A stretch of DNA of 64,000 nt, taken from the NCBI GenBank assembly GCA_963803065.1, contig CAWDKW010000004.1, positions 596,119-660,118 on the forward strand, given 5' to 3'. The notes beneath the pieces were generated by a model. That model made no database searches and was not told the DNA's origin. It saw nothing but the letters and a program-made list of their open reading frames with translations. Source of the DNA: DASXMT01 sp963803065 (GTDB lineage Bacteria > Actinomycetota > Acidimicrobiia > Acidimicrobiales > RAAP-2). Both the position numbers and the translations under genes were made by a program. This document shows, piece after piece, positions 1 through 8,730 of this stretch (the first letter of the stretch is position 1; each line of letters opens with the position of its first letter).

Positions 1-69
1 ATCTCGGCCCCTCGGCGATGCTACGCATTGACACGGAGAGGACCACGAAAAGGACGGGAGAGGAGCGGC

Positions 70-648
70 ATGAAGGTCGCCATCATCGGCACCGGATTCA
101 TCGGCGGGATCCTCGGTCGGGCACTCGCGGACGCGGGGCACGAGGTCACGTTCGGTTCTCGCCGCGCCGATGACCATGTCGACTCGGGGACCACCGCGAC
201 CGTCGCATCCGTCGGCGACGCGTTGGCCGGATCGGAGGTCATCGTCCTTGCATTGCCCGGTGCAGCGGTCTCGGGTCTCACCGCCGACCACGGCGATGCG
301 CTGGCGGGCAAAGTCGTCATCGACGCCACCAACCGCATGGGCGAAGCCGTGACCAACAGCCGCGCCTCTCTGCCCCCCACCGTTCGCTACGTACGGGCCT
401 TCAATACGCTCGGCGGCGAGAACATGGCCGACCCGGTCTTCGCCGAGGGACGGGCGGACATGTTCTTCTCGGCACCCGAGGATGACCGGTCGACCGTGGA
501 GGCCGTCATCGAAGGCGTCGGACTTCGACCTGTGTATGTGGGTGAGGACCAAGAGGCCCTCATCGATGCGTTGTTCCAGCTCTGGATTGCGCTCGCCCTG
601 ACCCAGGGTCGAGGGCGACGGCTGGCATTCCGACTGCTCGAGGGCTAA
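70..648 (+). CDS. F420/NADP-dependent oxidoreductase-like protein (NpdG/Fno family)
   Basis: A 192-residue Rossmann protein. It opens with the dinucleotide-binding glycine motif GTGFIGG and follows it with GSRR, the arrangement that recognises the 2'-phosphate of NADP. The later YVRAFNTLGGENMADP stretch is typical of the F420-dependent NADP reductase (NpdG/Fno) and related coenzyme F420 oxidoreductase families. These move hydride between NADPH and F420 or a related substrate in the cytoplasm. The start at 70 is chosen because GGGAGAGGAG lies just upstream and the glycine motif begins a few residues in; an in-frame start at 28 would add an arginine-rich tail. The family is confident, the exact substrate is not. 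It stands alone, with 168 featureless bases before the next gene. Confidence 0.75.
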   Translation: MKVAIIGTGFIGGILGRALADAGHEVTFGSRRADDHVDSGTTATVASVGDALAGSEVIVLALPGAAVSGLTADHGDALAGKVVIDATNRMGEAVTNSRASLPPTVRYVRAFNTLGGENMADPVFAEGRADMFFSAPEDDRSTVEAVIEGVGLRPVYVGEDQEALIDALFQLWIALALTQGRGRRLAFRLLEG

Positions 649-816
649 TTCCTCGCGTCGGGTTTGACGCTGTCGACCTGTAGGACGTGGTGACGAATCT
701 GAAGTGCGTGGTCGATTCTGGGATGGTCGTAGCTCGTCACGTCCGCTAGTCTCACGTCGTGCGCTGATAGCCGGTAGACCTCATCCGACCCTGTCCCTTG
801 GTCCCGGAGGCTTCTG

Positions 817-2451
817 GTGCCCGCACCCACCTTTTCGTTGGCCACGCTCATGGCCAGCCATCTGTCCCACGATCGCGGCGGGCGCACGGTGCTCCGCGAC
901 ATCTCATGCACGGTCAGGCCCTCCGACCGCGTCGGAGTCGTGGGCCCCAACGGCGTGGGCAAGTCCACCCTCCTCTCCCTACTGGCCGGCATCGAGGCGC
1001 CGATGGGAGGTTCCATCCGGGTCGATCCGCCCACCGCCACCGTGGGCTTGCTGGCCCAGGAACACGAGGCCCGCGCGGGTGAGACCGTCCGGGCGTTGCT
1101 GACCCGGCGCACCGGTGTCGCAACGGCCGAGATCGAGCTCACTACGGCCGCCGGGGCGCTGGTGGAGGGCACCCGAGCCGCCGAAGCGCGCTATGAGGTG
1201 GCGCTCGAGCGCTACACCGCCCTGTCCGCCGGCGACCTCGACGCCAGGATCGACGCGGTCCTCGCCGATCTGGGCCTCGGAACCGGGATGGCCGATCGCC
1301 AGGTGGCCACCCTGTCCGGCGGTCAGGAGTCCCGACTGGCCCTGGCCGCCATCGTGTTGTCTCGCTTCGACATCATCTTGCTGGACGAGCCCACCAACGA
1401 TCTGGACTTCGACGGGCTGGAGCGCTTGGAGTCGTTCGTGCTCGCCCACGCCGGTGGCCTGGTCGTCGTCTCCCACGACCGGGCCTTTCTCGACCGAACC
1501 GTCACCTCCGTGCTCGAGCTCGACGAGCACCACCACACTGGCCGCCTCTATGGCGGTGGGTGGGCCGGTTACCTGACCGAGCGGGCGACGGCCCGCCGCC
1601 ATCAGCTGGAGGAATTCGCCGTCTACCAGTCGAGACGGGCCGAGCTGGCCGATCGGGCTCGCCGCGAGCGCCGATGGGCGACGTCGGGTGTGCAGCGGGA
1701 GAAGCGCAACCCCAGGGACAACGACAAGGCCCAGCGCGACTTCCGGATCAACCGGACCGAACAGCTCGCCTCCCGGGCCCGGAGAACCGAGCGCGCCCTC
1801 GATGCCCTCGACGTGGTCGACAAGCCCTGGGAGGGGTGGGATCTTCGCTTCACCATCGAGGAGGCCCCTCGAGCAGGGGCGGTGGTGGCTCGCCTTACCG
1901 GTGCCGTCATCGAGCGGGGGGCGTTCACCCTCGGCCCGCTCGACCTCGAGATCGGGTGGGCCGAGCGAGTCGCCCTGGTGGGACCGAACGGGTCGGGCAA
2001 GTCGACCCTGGTGGAAGCGATCCTCGGCCGATTGCCGCTCCGAGCCGGGTCGCGATGGCTCGGACCGGGTGTGGTGGTCGGTGAGCTCGGGCAGGACCGG
2101 CGATCCCTCGGCGGAACGACCAGCGTGGTCGAGTCGGTCATCGCCCGGTCCAGACTGTCCATCTCCGATGCCCGGTCCCTGTTGGCCAAGTTCGGACTGG
2201 GCGCCGACCATGCGACCCGGCCGGGCGGCTCGTTGTCGCCGGGCGAACGGACCCGGGCGGAGCTGGCCACCTTCCAGGCGCTTGGGGTGAACTTCTTGGT
2301 CCTCGACGAGCCCAGCAACCACCTCGACCTGCCGGCTATCGAACAGCTGGAAGCGGCGCTGGCCGGTTTTGCCGGCACCCTTCTGCTCGTCTCGCATGAC
2401 CGCCGGCTGCTCGAGACCGTGGAACTGACCCGTCGGATCGAGGTGGGCTGA
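817..2451 (+). CDS. ABC-F family ATPase, two nucleotide-binding domains
   Basis: A 544-residue soluble protein with two ABC ATPase domains and no membrane segments, the layout of ABC-F proteins, which act on the ribosome (translation factors or antibiotic-protection proteins) rather than in transport. Domain 1 has Walker A GPNGVGKST, signature LSGGQE and Walker B LLDEPTND. Domain 2 has GPNGSGKST, a degenerate signature LSPGER and VLDEPSNH. The charged linker between them (about residues 260-330) carries many arginines, as expected for the ribosome-contacting arm. The GTG start at 817 has GGAGG six bases upstream. It could be a housekeeping Uup/EttA relative or a resistance-type factor; the sequence alone does not decide. 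Confidence 0.88.
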   Translation: MPAPTFSLATLMASHLSHDRGGRTVLRDISCTVRPSDRVGVVGPNGVGKSTLLSLLAGIEAPMGGSIRVDPPTATVGLLAQEHEARAGETVRALLTRRTGVATAEIELTTAAGALVEGTRAAEARYEVALERYTALSAGDLDARIDAVLADLGLGTGMADRQVATLSGGQESRLALAAIVLSRFDIILLDEPTNDLDFDGLERLESFVLAHAGGLVVVSHDRAFLDRTVTSVLELDEHHHTGRLYGGGWAGYLTERATARRHQLEEFAVYQSRRAELADRARRERRWATSGVQREKRNPRDNDKAQRDFRINRTEQLASRARRTERALDALDVVDKPWEGWDLRFTIEEAPRAGAVVARLTGAVIERGAFTLGPLDLEIGWAERVALVGPNGSGKSTLVEAILGRLPLRAGSRWLGPGVVVGELGQDRRSLGGTTSVVESVIARSRLSISDARSLLAKFGLGADHATRPGGSLSPGERTRAELATFQALGVNFLVLDEPSNHLDLPAIEQLEAALAGFAGTLLLVSHDRRLLETVELTRRIEVG

Positions 2452-2483
2452 CCGCCGGCTGTGCCGCATAGCCTGGGCTGGTC

Positions 2484-3275
2484 ATGTGCGGCCGCATCGC
2501 CCTCTACACGGAACCGGAGCGATTGTCCCGGGTATTCGACGCCGCGTTGGCGGCCGGCGTCGACGCGAGCGACCTGCCGCGGTTCAACGTCGGCCCCACC
2601 AACGAGATCTTCGGCATCATCGACGCCGGCAGTCCTCCTGACACGGCCGGATCCAGACAACGCGTCCTCGACCGGTTCCGCTGGGGGCTCATTCCCTGGT
2701 GGTCGAAGGAGGTGACCTCGGGAGGCCGCCTGTTCAACGCTCGGGCCGAGTCGGTGTCGACCAGGGCGGCGTTCCGAGAGGCCTTCCGACTGCGCCGGGC
2801 GGTCATTCCCGCCGACGGGTTCTTCGAGTGGCACAAAGAGCACAAGGGGTCGGGAAGCCGGCCGGGGGAGAAGAGCCAGCCCTATTTCTTCACTCGAACG
2901 GACGGCCAGCCCTTGGCCCTGGCCGGGCTCTGGGAGGTGTGGCGCGACCCCCTCGGTCCGGACGACCGGTCGGCGTGGATTACCTCGTGCGCCATCATCA
3001 CCACGACGGCTGGGCCAGACGTGGCCCCGGTGCACGAACGGATGCCGGTAATCCTCGAGCCCGAGGCCATCGAGGCCTGGCTCGACCCGTCCGAAGACGT
3101 CGAGGTCCTCGAGGCCCTCATGCAGCCGGCGCCGGCGGGCACCCTGGCCCACCATCCGGTGGATCGGCGGGTCGGGAACGTCGCCAATGACGAGCCTGGG
3201 CTTCTCGCACCGGTCGATGTCGACGAGGAGGACGTCCTCCCGCTACCGGTGAGCACACCGACCCTCTTCGACTGA
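2484..3275 (+). CDS. SRAP domain protein (YedK/HMCES-like abasic-site peptidase)
   Basis: A 263-residue SOS response-associated peptidase. The catalytic Cys is residue 2 (MCGRIAL), exposed after removal of Met1 so that it can form a thiazolidine cross-link with abasic DNA. Other family landmarks are FNARAESV, the PADGFFEW segment and HERMPVIL with its conserved His. The family shields abasic sites in single-stranded DNA. The ATG at 2484 is fixed by the need for Cys at position 2. No clear LexA box is seen upstream, and a TAGCCT box nine bases before the ATG suggests a leaderless or short-leader mRNA. The stop codon lies inside a short tandem repeat. Confidence 0.9.
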   Translation: MCGRIALYTEPERLSRVFDAALAAGVDASDLPRFNVGPTNEIFGIIDAGSPPDTAGSRQRVLDRFRWGLIPWWSKEVTSGGRLFNARAESVSTRAAFREAFRLRRAVIPADGFFEWHKEHKGSGSRPGEKSQPYFFTRTDGQPLALAGLWEVWRDPLGPDDRSAWITSCAIITTTAGPDVAPVHERMPVILEPEAIEAWLDPSEDVEVLEALMQPAPAGTLAHHPVDRRVGNVANDEPGLLAPVDVDEEDVLPLPVSTPTLFD

Positions 3276-3330
3276 GCGCACCGGCCTCTTCGACCGAGCG
3301 CACCGGCCCTCTTCGACCGAGCGCACCGAC
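3264..3330 (+). repeat. Tandem repeat spanning the SRAP stop codon (about 22-23 bp x3)
   Basis: Three units beginning CTCTTCGAC start at 3264, 3286 and 3309. The first unit contains the last codons and the TGA of the SRAP gene; the later two have C in place of T (CGA instead of TGA). The end of the gene has been duplicated downstream. Confidence 0.8.
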
Positions 3331-3343
3331 GCGCACGACGTGA

Positions 3344-3391
3344 TGAGCCTGATGGCTACGCGTGTTCGAGGTGAGCCTGATTGGCTACGCG
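3344..3391 (+). repeat. Direct repeat pair TGAGCCTGAT(T)GGCTACGCG
   Basis: Copies at 3344-3362 and 3372-3391 differ by one inserted T. They lie between the convergent SRAP and rpsT genes; no terminator-like hairpin with a T-run is apparent here. Confidence 0.7.
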
Positions 3392-3467
3392 ATCTGCGAG
3401 CTGGCGCCTTGCGAGGCTGGCCGCTCACGCCTCGCGTCGGCTGCACGACATCAGAGGACCGAGTGGG

Positions 3468-3755
3468 TCAATCCTCGTCGACAGCCTCGAGGGCGTCGGC
3501 GAAGGCCGCAGTGTGCTTCATCAGGCGGGCCTTGCGGTTGGCGGCCTGGTTCTTGTGGATGACTCCCTTTGCCGCAGCCTTGTCGATCCGCTTGATGGCC
3601 AAGCGCAGCGCCTCGTAGCTGTCGTCGGCCCCCGTCTCGGCGGCGATGATGGCCCGCTTGGTCCGGGTACGAAGCTCGGAACGGACCGCCTTGTTCCGGG
3701 CCCGGAGTTTCTCGTTCTGGCGATTGCGTTTGATCTGGCTAGGAATGTTGGCCAC
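3468..3755 (-). CDS. rpsT: 30S ribosomal protein S20
   Basis: A 95-residue basic protein beginning MANIPSQIKRNRQNEK, with the S20 pattern of lysine/arginine-rich helices, KRAIIAAE in the middle and the conserved KGVIHKNQAANRKARL near the C-terminus. S20 binds 16S rRNA early in assembly of the small subunit. The start is a GTG at 3755 preceded by AGGAC. The length matches the family. It is transcribed alone, convergent with the SRAP gene. Confidence 0.97.
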   Translation of the reverse strand: MANIPSQIKRNRQNEKLRARNKAVRSELRTRTKRAIIAAETGADDSYEALRLAIKRIDKAAAKGVIHKNQAANRKARLMKHTAAFADALEAVDED

Positions 3756-4020
3756 AAGTCGTCCTTGTCTTGCTCGGTCATCGAGGAAATTGGGTTCCGC
3801 CGCGCCAAGGGTGGGGCCTGGCGACCGGATTCGCGCCCGGCAGCCCCGAGGCGCCTGGCGAGACAGCCAAGGTTAGCAGTCCGGCGGAATCCGGCTCCCA
3901 CGGCCACTGCAGGCCAGACTGCGTTAACGCGCATTCGTGTAGCCACGCCCGCACTCGGCACTCGGCACCCGGGGGCCATGGCCACCTGGGTGGGAGGCGA
4001 CATCGGCCGCTCCGCCTGCT

Positions 4021-4101
4021 TCCATTGCTTTTGTACTTTTGCCTACTTACACTACATGTACATAGTTTACATGTATATAGATTACTAGTACTATAAGTAG
4101 C
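4021..4101 (+). promoter_or_regulatory. AT-rich promoter/operator-like region of the MarR gene
   Basis: In a GC-rich window this 80-base stretch is strikingly AT-rich. It holds a direct repeat, ACATGTACATAG at 4054-4065 and ACATGTATATAG at 4069-4080, each copy containing the palindrome ACATGT, followed by TACTAGTA and a TATAAG box at 4092-4097 just before the GTG. Repeats of palindromic hexamers next to a MarR gene are a reasonable autoregulatory operator; that role is inferred. Confidence 0.5.
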
Positions 4102-4701
4102 GTGAAAAACAATACCGGGACTCCGAGCGAAACCCAGACTCCGAGCCAGACTCCGAGCGCATTCGAGGCCTCGATCGCAGCGGAGAGCTCGATCACCGCC
4201 GAGACCTCGATCAGCGGTGGGACCTCGATCAGCGGTGGCACCTCGGAGATCACCGAGACCACGACCCCTGCCTTCCTGGTGTGGCGGCTGTCGATGAAGT
4301 GGCGGATGGCAGTGGACCGTGCCATTGCCCCGATGGGCTTGACCCATGCGCAGTACTCGTTTCTGGGCGCGCTGCTCGACATGGAACGGTCCGGGCAACG
4401 GCCAACCCAGAGCCAACTCGCCGATCAGACCGGCCTCGAGCCGCTGTACGTCTCGAAGCTGGCCCGCGCCCTCGACCTTGCCTGTCTCATTCAGCGCGAG
4501 CGGCATCCCGCGGACGCACGGGCACTCCAGCTTTCGCTCACCGACGTCGGGCGGGAGGCCCTCGACCTCGCGATGAGCTTCGTCCACCCGATCCTGGACG
4601 AACTCCTGGATCCGCTGGGCGGCCTCGGTGCCGAGCACACCGACCTGTTCGTCCGCGACCTGCTCGCGCTGCTCGACGTACCTCTCCGAGACCTGGCATA
4701 A
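4102..4701 (+). CDS. MarR family transcriptional regulator with Ser/Thr-rich N-terminal extension
   Basis: A 199-residue protein. Residues from about 55 onward match the winged-helix MarR fold: WRLSMKWRMAVDRAIAP leads into the recognition region SQLADQTGLEPLYVSKLARAL and the wing ERHPADARAL. MarR proteins bind DNA as dimers and usually release it when a small ligand binds. The first 50 residues are low-complexity Ser/Thr/Glu, encoded partly by an 18-bp tandem repeat at 4204-4239, and are not part of the fold. The GTG at 4102 is chosen because it follows the AT-rich promoter region; a later start would remove the extension. Ligand and targets are unknown. Confidence 0.8.
   Translation: MKNNTGTPSETQTPSQTPSAFEASIAAESSITAETSISGGTSISGGTSEITETTTPAFLVWRLSMKWRMAVDRAIAPMGLTHAQYSFLGALLDMERSGQRPTQSQLADQTGLEPLYVSKLARALDLACLIQRERHPADARALQLSLTDVGREALDLAMSFVHPILDELLDPLGGLGAEHTDLFVRDLLALLDVPLRDLA
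4204..4245 (+). repeat. 18-bp tandem repeat inside the MarR gene
   Basis: Two near-identical units of ACCTCGATCAGCGGTGG(G/C) at 4204-4221 and 4222-4239, with the start of a third. They encode repeated TSISGG in the disordered N-terminus and preserve the reading frame. Confidence 0.8.
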
Positions 4702-4792
4702 GAAGTATCCCTCCGACCCCTGGTCTAGGCGTTCACCATCTGCTGGCAAACCCCCACGAGCTCCGGTGGCCTGGGTCCGGGCCGGTCACCGG

Positions 4793-4798
4793 TACGCT
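4793..4798 (+). promoter_or_regulatory. Candidate -10 box (TACGCT) of lepA, possibly leaderless
   Basis: TACGCT ends nine bases before the GTG start of lepA and no Shine-Dalgarno sequence is present, which fits a leaderless or nearly leaderless transcript. The -35 region is not obvious. Confidence 0.35.
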
Positions 4799-4807
4799 GA
4801 GCAGCCC

Positions 4808-6595
4808 GTGCTTTCCGTCGATCAGATCCGCAATTTCTCCATCATCAGCCATGTCGACCATGGCAAGTCGACCCTGTCCGACCGCATCCTGGAGCTGACC
4901 GGGGCGGTCGATCCTCGGCTCATGCGTGAGCAGTACCTCGACTCGATGGACATCGAGCGCGAGCGGGGCATCACCATCAAGGCTCAGAACGTTCGCGTGG
5001 GCTGGAAGGACCACACCCTCCACCTCATCGACACTCCCGGGCACGTCGACTTCGGTTACGAGGTCAGCCGTTCCCTGGCCGCATGCGAGGGTGCAGTCCT
5101 CCTGGTCGACGCCTCCCAGGGGATTCAGGCCCAGACACTGGCCAACTGCTATCTGGCCATCGAGCACGACCTGGAGATCGTGGCCGTGCTCAACAAGATC
5201 GACCTCCCGGCGGCCGATCCGGAGCGGTGCGCGGCCGAGATCGAGCAAGTGCTCGGCCTGGATGCCTCCGAGATCCTCCACATCTCGGCCAAGACGGGTG
5301 AAGGCGTCCCGGAGCTCCTCGACGCCATCGTGGCGCGCATCCCCCCGCCGTCCGGCGACGTGGACGCGCCCCTGCAGGCGCTCATCTTCGATTCGGCCTA
5401 CGACCAGTACCGCGGGGTGGTCAGCTCCATCCGGGTCATGCAGGGGATGCTGGCCAAGACGGCCAGGCTGCGGTTCATGCATGCTGGGGAGAACCACGAG
5501 ATCGAGGAGATCGGTGTACGGACGCCGGTCACGGTGGCCGTCGACGAGCTCGGACCGGGCGAGGTCGGCTACCTGATCGCCGGCATCAAGGACGTGGGCG
5601 GCGCCCGCTCGGGGGAGACCATCACCACCGCCACCCACCCGGCCACCGCGCCATTGGCCGGGTACCGCGACCCCAAGCCCATGGTCTTCTGCGGGCTCTT
5701 CCCCATTGACGGTGACGAGCTTCCCGATCTGCGGGACGCGCTGGAGAAGCTGCGCCTGAACGATGCCAGCTTCACCTACGAGCCCGAGTCCTCTCGGGCG
5801 CTCGGGTTCGGGTTCCGCTGCGGGTTCCTCGGACTGTTGCACATGGAGATCGTCCGCGAGCGACTCGAGCGTGAGTTCGACCTGTCCCTCATCGCCACCG
5901 CACCCTCGGTGGCCTATCAGGCTTACCTGACCGACGGGACCAAAGTGGACGTGGACAACCCGAGCGAGTTGCCCGAGCCGACCCACCTCGATCATGTGGA
6001 CGAGCCGATGCTGCGGGCCACGATCCTCACCCCAGCTGAGTACACCGGGACGGTCATGGAGCTGTGTCAGAGCCGGCGGGCCGAGATGGTGCGGATGGAG
6101 TACCTCTCACCCGAGCGGGTGGAGTTCATCTACACCATTCCCCTGGGCGAGGTGGTGGTGAATTTCTTCGACCAGCTGAAGAGCCGGACCAAGGGGTACG
6201 CCAGCCTCGACTACGAGCCCGACGGCTACGCCACCGCCGACCTGGTCAAGGTGGACCTCTTGATCAACCACGTCCCCGTGGACGCCTTCTCCACCATCGT
6301 GCACAAGAGCCAAGCAGACTTCTATGGGCGACGGATGACCGAGAAGCTCCGGGAACTGATCCCTCGGCAGATGTTCGACGTGCCCATCCAGGCCGCCATC
6401 GGCGGCCGGGTCCTTTCCCGCGAGACAGTGAAGGCCCGGCGCAAGGACGTGCTGGCCAAGTGCTACGGCGGCGACATCAGCCGGAAGCGCAAGCTGCTCG
6501 AGAAGCAGAAAGAGGGCAAGAAGAAGATGAAGAACATCGGGCGGGTGGAGATCCCCCAAGAGGCCTTCGTCTCCGCCCTCCGCCTCGATGACTGA
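4808..6595 (+). CDS. lepA: Elongation factor 4 (LepA) GTPase
   Basis: A 595-residue translational GTPase, the usual length of LepA. The G1 motif SHVDHGKST is at about residues 14-22, the switch region has RERGITIKAQ, G3 is DTPGHVDF, G4 NKIDL and G5 SAKTGEG. The LepA-specific C-terminal domain has KAKCYGGDISRKRKLLEKQK-like sequence near the end (here VLAKCYGGDISRKRK). EF4 acts on stalled or mispositioned ribosomes and in 30S biogenesis. The GTG at 4808 gives the canonical N-terminus directly before the P-loop region; longer readings would add an unrelated arginine/serine-rich tail. Confidence 0.96.
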   Translation: MLSVDQIRNFSIISHVDHGKSTLSDRILELTGAVDPRLMREQYLDSMDIERERGITIKAQNVRVGWKDHTLHLIDTPGHVDFGYEVSRSLAACEGAVLLVDASQGIQAQTLANCYLAIEHDLEIVAVLNKIDLPAADPERCAAEIEQVLGLDASEILHISAKTGEGVPELLDAIVARIPPPSGDVDAPLQALIFDSAYDQYRGVVSSIRVMQGMLAKTARLRFMHAGENHEIEEIGVRTPVTVAVDELGPGEVGYLIAGIKDVGGARSGETITTATHPATAPLAGYRDPKPMVFCGLFPIDGDELPDLRDALEKLRLNDASFTYEPESSRALGFGFRCGFLGLLHMEIVRERLEREFDLSLIATAPSVAYQAYLTDGTKVDVDNPSELPEPTHLDHVDEPMLRATILTPAEYTGTVMELCQSRRAEMVRMEYLSPERVEFIYTIPLGEVVVNFFDQLKSRTKGYASLDYEPDGYATADLVKVDLLINHVPVDAFSTIVHKSQADFYGRRMTEKLRELIPRQMFDVPIQAAIGGRVLSRETVKARRKDVLAKCYGGDISRKRKLLEKQKEGKKKMKNIGRVEIPQEAFVSALRLDD

Positions 6596-6623
6596 CAGCG
6601 TCGTCGCGTCGCTAACCTCGACC

Positions 6624-7649
6624 ATGAGCTCAGCCCGCCCGGACGTCGTGTGGAGCGACCGGATCGACGAGTCAGGCTGGGTGGCCCGACGCCTGCGTCA
6701 CCCGAGCGAGCACGTGGTCACATCGATCGTGCCAGACGGATTCGACGCCTACGTCCGGATCCTCCATCCAGCGTCAGGCGGCGCCGGGCGAGAAGGCTCA
6801 AAGGTCCGATGGTCCGAGATCGCCTCCTGGAGCGGGTACCCAGTGGCTGCAGACAGCCCGTTCCACGCCGTCGCCCTGCGGCTGGAGGAGACCGATGAGC
6901 CACCGCCGTGGGGGACCGGGCAAGGGCCTCGCCAGGGGAGCCTGGAGCCCGACGACGCGGTCGCGCTGGTCGACGTGCTCGGGCGCCACACCAGCACGCC
7001 GAGCCGGTGCTGGTTCTGCATCTGGGACGGCTACGGCTGGGGGGACGAGGCGCCGTTGGCGTCCCGAAGCGAGCTCGCTGGACGGTTGGCAGACCCACCC
7101 GTACCTCCCGAGGTCCGGGACGGCCCGCGCCTGGAGCTCGCTTCGCGCAACTACTTCCTCTACTCGGGCCCGATCGAGGCCGCGTTGGCCTTTCTCGACT
7201 CCGAGGGCCAATCGCCGAACCTGTTCTGGCCCGAGGACCGGTCGTGGTGCGTGGCGACAGAGATCGCCTCTTCCTCGACGTACGTGGGCGGATCGAGCCA
7301 GCTGAGCGATCAGCTGCTCGGAGACGAGCGGATCGAGGCGCTGGCGGCCACGGCGACCGACGCCACCTACCGGGTCGATCCGCGGGTGGCCGACCTGGTG
7401 GCGACCTCGATCGACGCTCTCCTGGCCAAGCGGCGTGTGGTCATCGATACTGCGGTCGGCATTGTCTTCGCCTCATTGGCCCGCAGTCGGCTTCGGCGCG
7501 GATCGGCCACCTTCGCCATCGCCACCGCCCGGGCCAACGGCACCGTGTCCAAGGGCAAGAGGGCCACCAGCATCCGCCAAGGCCAGGACCTTCGAGCGGC
7601 ATTGGAGCCGGCACTGACCCGTGCCATCATCGACCTGGTTGGCCAATAG
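6624..7649 (+). CDS. Conserved-looking protein of unknown function (341 aa)
   Basis: I do not recognise a named family. The protein is acidic and aromatic-rich, without signal peptide or membrane segments. It has a WSEIASWSGYP stretch, a CWFCIWDGYGWGD segment, SRNYFLYSGP and SPNLFWPEDRSWCVATEI. These read as the ligand-lined core of a compact globular domain, and clustered Trp and conserved-looking Cys residues argue for a real protein. The ATG at 6624 is preferred: a TAACCT box lies five bases before it, which suits a leaderless mRNA. An ATG at 6588 overlapping the lepA stop would add 12 residues. It may be co-transcribed with lepA. Confidence 0.7.
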   Translation: MSSARPDVVWSDRIDESGWVARRLRHPSEHVVTSIVPDGFDAYVRILHPASGGAGREGSKVRWSEIASWSGYPVAADSPFHAVALRLEETDEPPPWGTGQGPRQGSLEPDDAVALVDVLGRHTSTPSRCWFCIWDGYGWGDEAPLASRSELAGRLADPPVPPEVRDGPRLELASRNYFLYSGPIEAALAFLDSEGQSPNLFWPEDRSWCVATEIASSSTYVGGSSQLSDQLLGDERIEALAATATDATYRVDPRVADLVATSIDALLAKRRVVIDTAVGIVFASLARSRLRRGSATFAIATARANGTVSKGKRATSIRQGQDLRAALEPALTRAIIDLVGQ

Positions 7650-7675
7650 ACCAGAGATCCAAGAGAGAAGGCGAG

Positions 7676-8488
7676 ATGGCTGACGGAGTGGTTGTTTCGT
7701 TATGGCGATACCCGCTGAAGTCCATGATGGGCGAGGACCTCAACGCTTCAGAAGTCACGTCTCACGGCCTACTCGGTGATCGTACCCTGGCCTTGGTGGA
7801 CACCGAGACGGAGAAGGTCGTGAGTGCCAAGAACCCGAAGCGGTGGCCGACGATGTTCGATTGCCGGGCGGCTTTCACCACCCCGCCAGTACTCGGCGGG
7901 CCTCTCCCAGCGGTCATGGTGACGCTCCCCGACGGCGTGAACGTCAAGTCCGACGACAGCCGTTTCGACGCGCTCGCATCGGCTGCACTGGCCAGATCCG
8001 TGACCCTCGCTGCTGTGGGAACGACACCGTCACAGAGCCTGGAGGAGTACTGGCCCGACATGGCGGAGCTGGACCACCAAGAGGTAGTCACCAACGAGTC
8101 CATGCCGATCGGGATGTTCTTCGACGTCGCCACCGTCCATGTGCTGACCACGGCGACGATCGACCGCCTCCATGAGCTCTATCCCGAGGGTCGCTTCGAG
8201 GCCAGACGCTTCCGGCCCAACATCGTCGTACGCCCTGCTGATGACGGAGCCGCATTTACCGAGACCTCATGGATCGGACGAGAACTTCGGATCGGGGACG
8301 ATGTGGTACTCCAGATCACGGATCATTGCTCGCGCTGTGTCATGACGACACTCGCGCAAGGAGACCTCCCGAAGGACAGTTGGATCTTGCGCACCGCGGC
8401 ACGTCACAACGATGTCCACGTAGGAGTTTATGCGGAGGTCCGTCGCACGGGGAAGGTCCGGCGAGGCGACGATGTGATCCTGAGCTGA
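7676..8488 (+). CDS. MOSC domain-containing protein
   Basis: A 270-residue protein with an N-terminal MOSC beta-barrel domain (VSLWRYPLKSMMGEDL, GLLGDRTLALVD) and a MOSC core containing FRPNIVVRP and DHCSRCVMTT. The latter Cys is in the position that carries sulfide or binds the molybdenum cofactor in MOCS3/mARC-like proteins. Family members are mARC-type reductases of N-hydroxylated compounds or molybdenum cofactor sulfurtransferases. The ATG at 7676 follows AGAGAAGGCGAG. Position: 27 bases after the upstream gene and just before the guanidine-related region. mARC-type reduction of N-hydroxyguanidines is known, so a link is conceivable but not shown. Confidence 0.85.
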   Translation: MADGVVVSLWRYPLKSMMGEDLNASEVTSHGLLGDRTLALVDTETEKVVSAKNPKRWPTMFDCRAAFTTPPVLGGPLPAVMVTLPDGVNVKSDDSRFDALASAALARSVTLAAVGTTPSQSLEEYWPDMAELDHQEVVTNESMPIGMFFDVATVHVLTTATIDRLHELYPEGRFEARRFRPNIVVRPADDGAAFTETSWIGRELRIGDDVVLQITDHCSRCVMTTLAQGDLPKDSWILRTAARHNDVHVGVYAEVRRTGKVRRGDDVILS

Positions 8489-8592
8489 GCAACTCGGGTC
8501 TCGACTGCATTCGGCATTGCCACCCGGCTGCGCTTGATCGACGGTTGTTCAAACCGACATTCGCTAGAAACACGTGTGAAACATCTCAGCCG

Positions 8593-8598
8593 TATTAT
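8593..8598 (+). promoter_or_regulatory. Candidate -10 box (TATTAT) ahead of riboswitch 1
   Basis: TATTAT sits about 22 bases upstream of the aptamer. It would place a transcription start close to the 5' end of the riboswitch. No convincing -35 element is seen, so this is tentative. The rest of 8489-8592 holds nothing I recognise. Confidence 0.3.
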
Positions 8599-8619
8599 CC
8601 AAGCCGACTCATATGTTGA

Positions 8620-8730
8620 GGCGTGCCTAGGGTTCCGTTTCGGGTGCTGAGTGCCCGGAAGCCTGGACCGAGAGACACGGCGGGCGTGACGGATCGCTCG
8701 TTCCACGGAGGGATAAAAGCCCGGGAGAAC
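8620..8730 (+). promoter_or_regulatory. Guanidine-I (ykkC) riboswitch aptamer 1
   Basis: The leader contains the landmark blocks of the ykkC guanidine-I aptamer in order: CTAGGGTTCCG at 8627-8637; a hairpin CGGG...CCCG at 8641-8657; CTGGACCGAGAG at 8663-8674 (consensus is close to CTGGTCCGAGAG); then ACACGGC; and the 3' block ACGGAGGGATAAAAGCCCGG at 8705-8724 continuing GAGA. The aptamer binds free guanidinium and switches on genes that export or degrade it. It lies about 50 bases upstream of a ureohydrolase-urease operon, which fits guanidine sensing better than the ppGpp or PRPP subtypes of ykkC. Identification is from motif recognition, not a covariance-model search. Confidence 0.9.
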
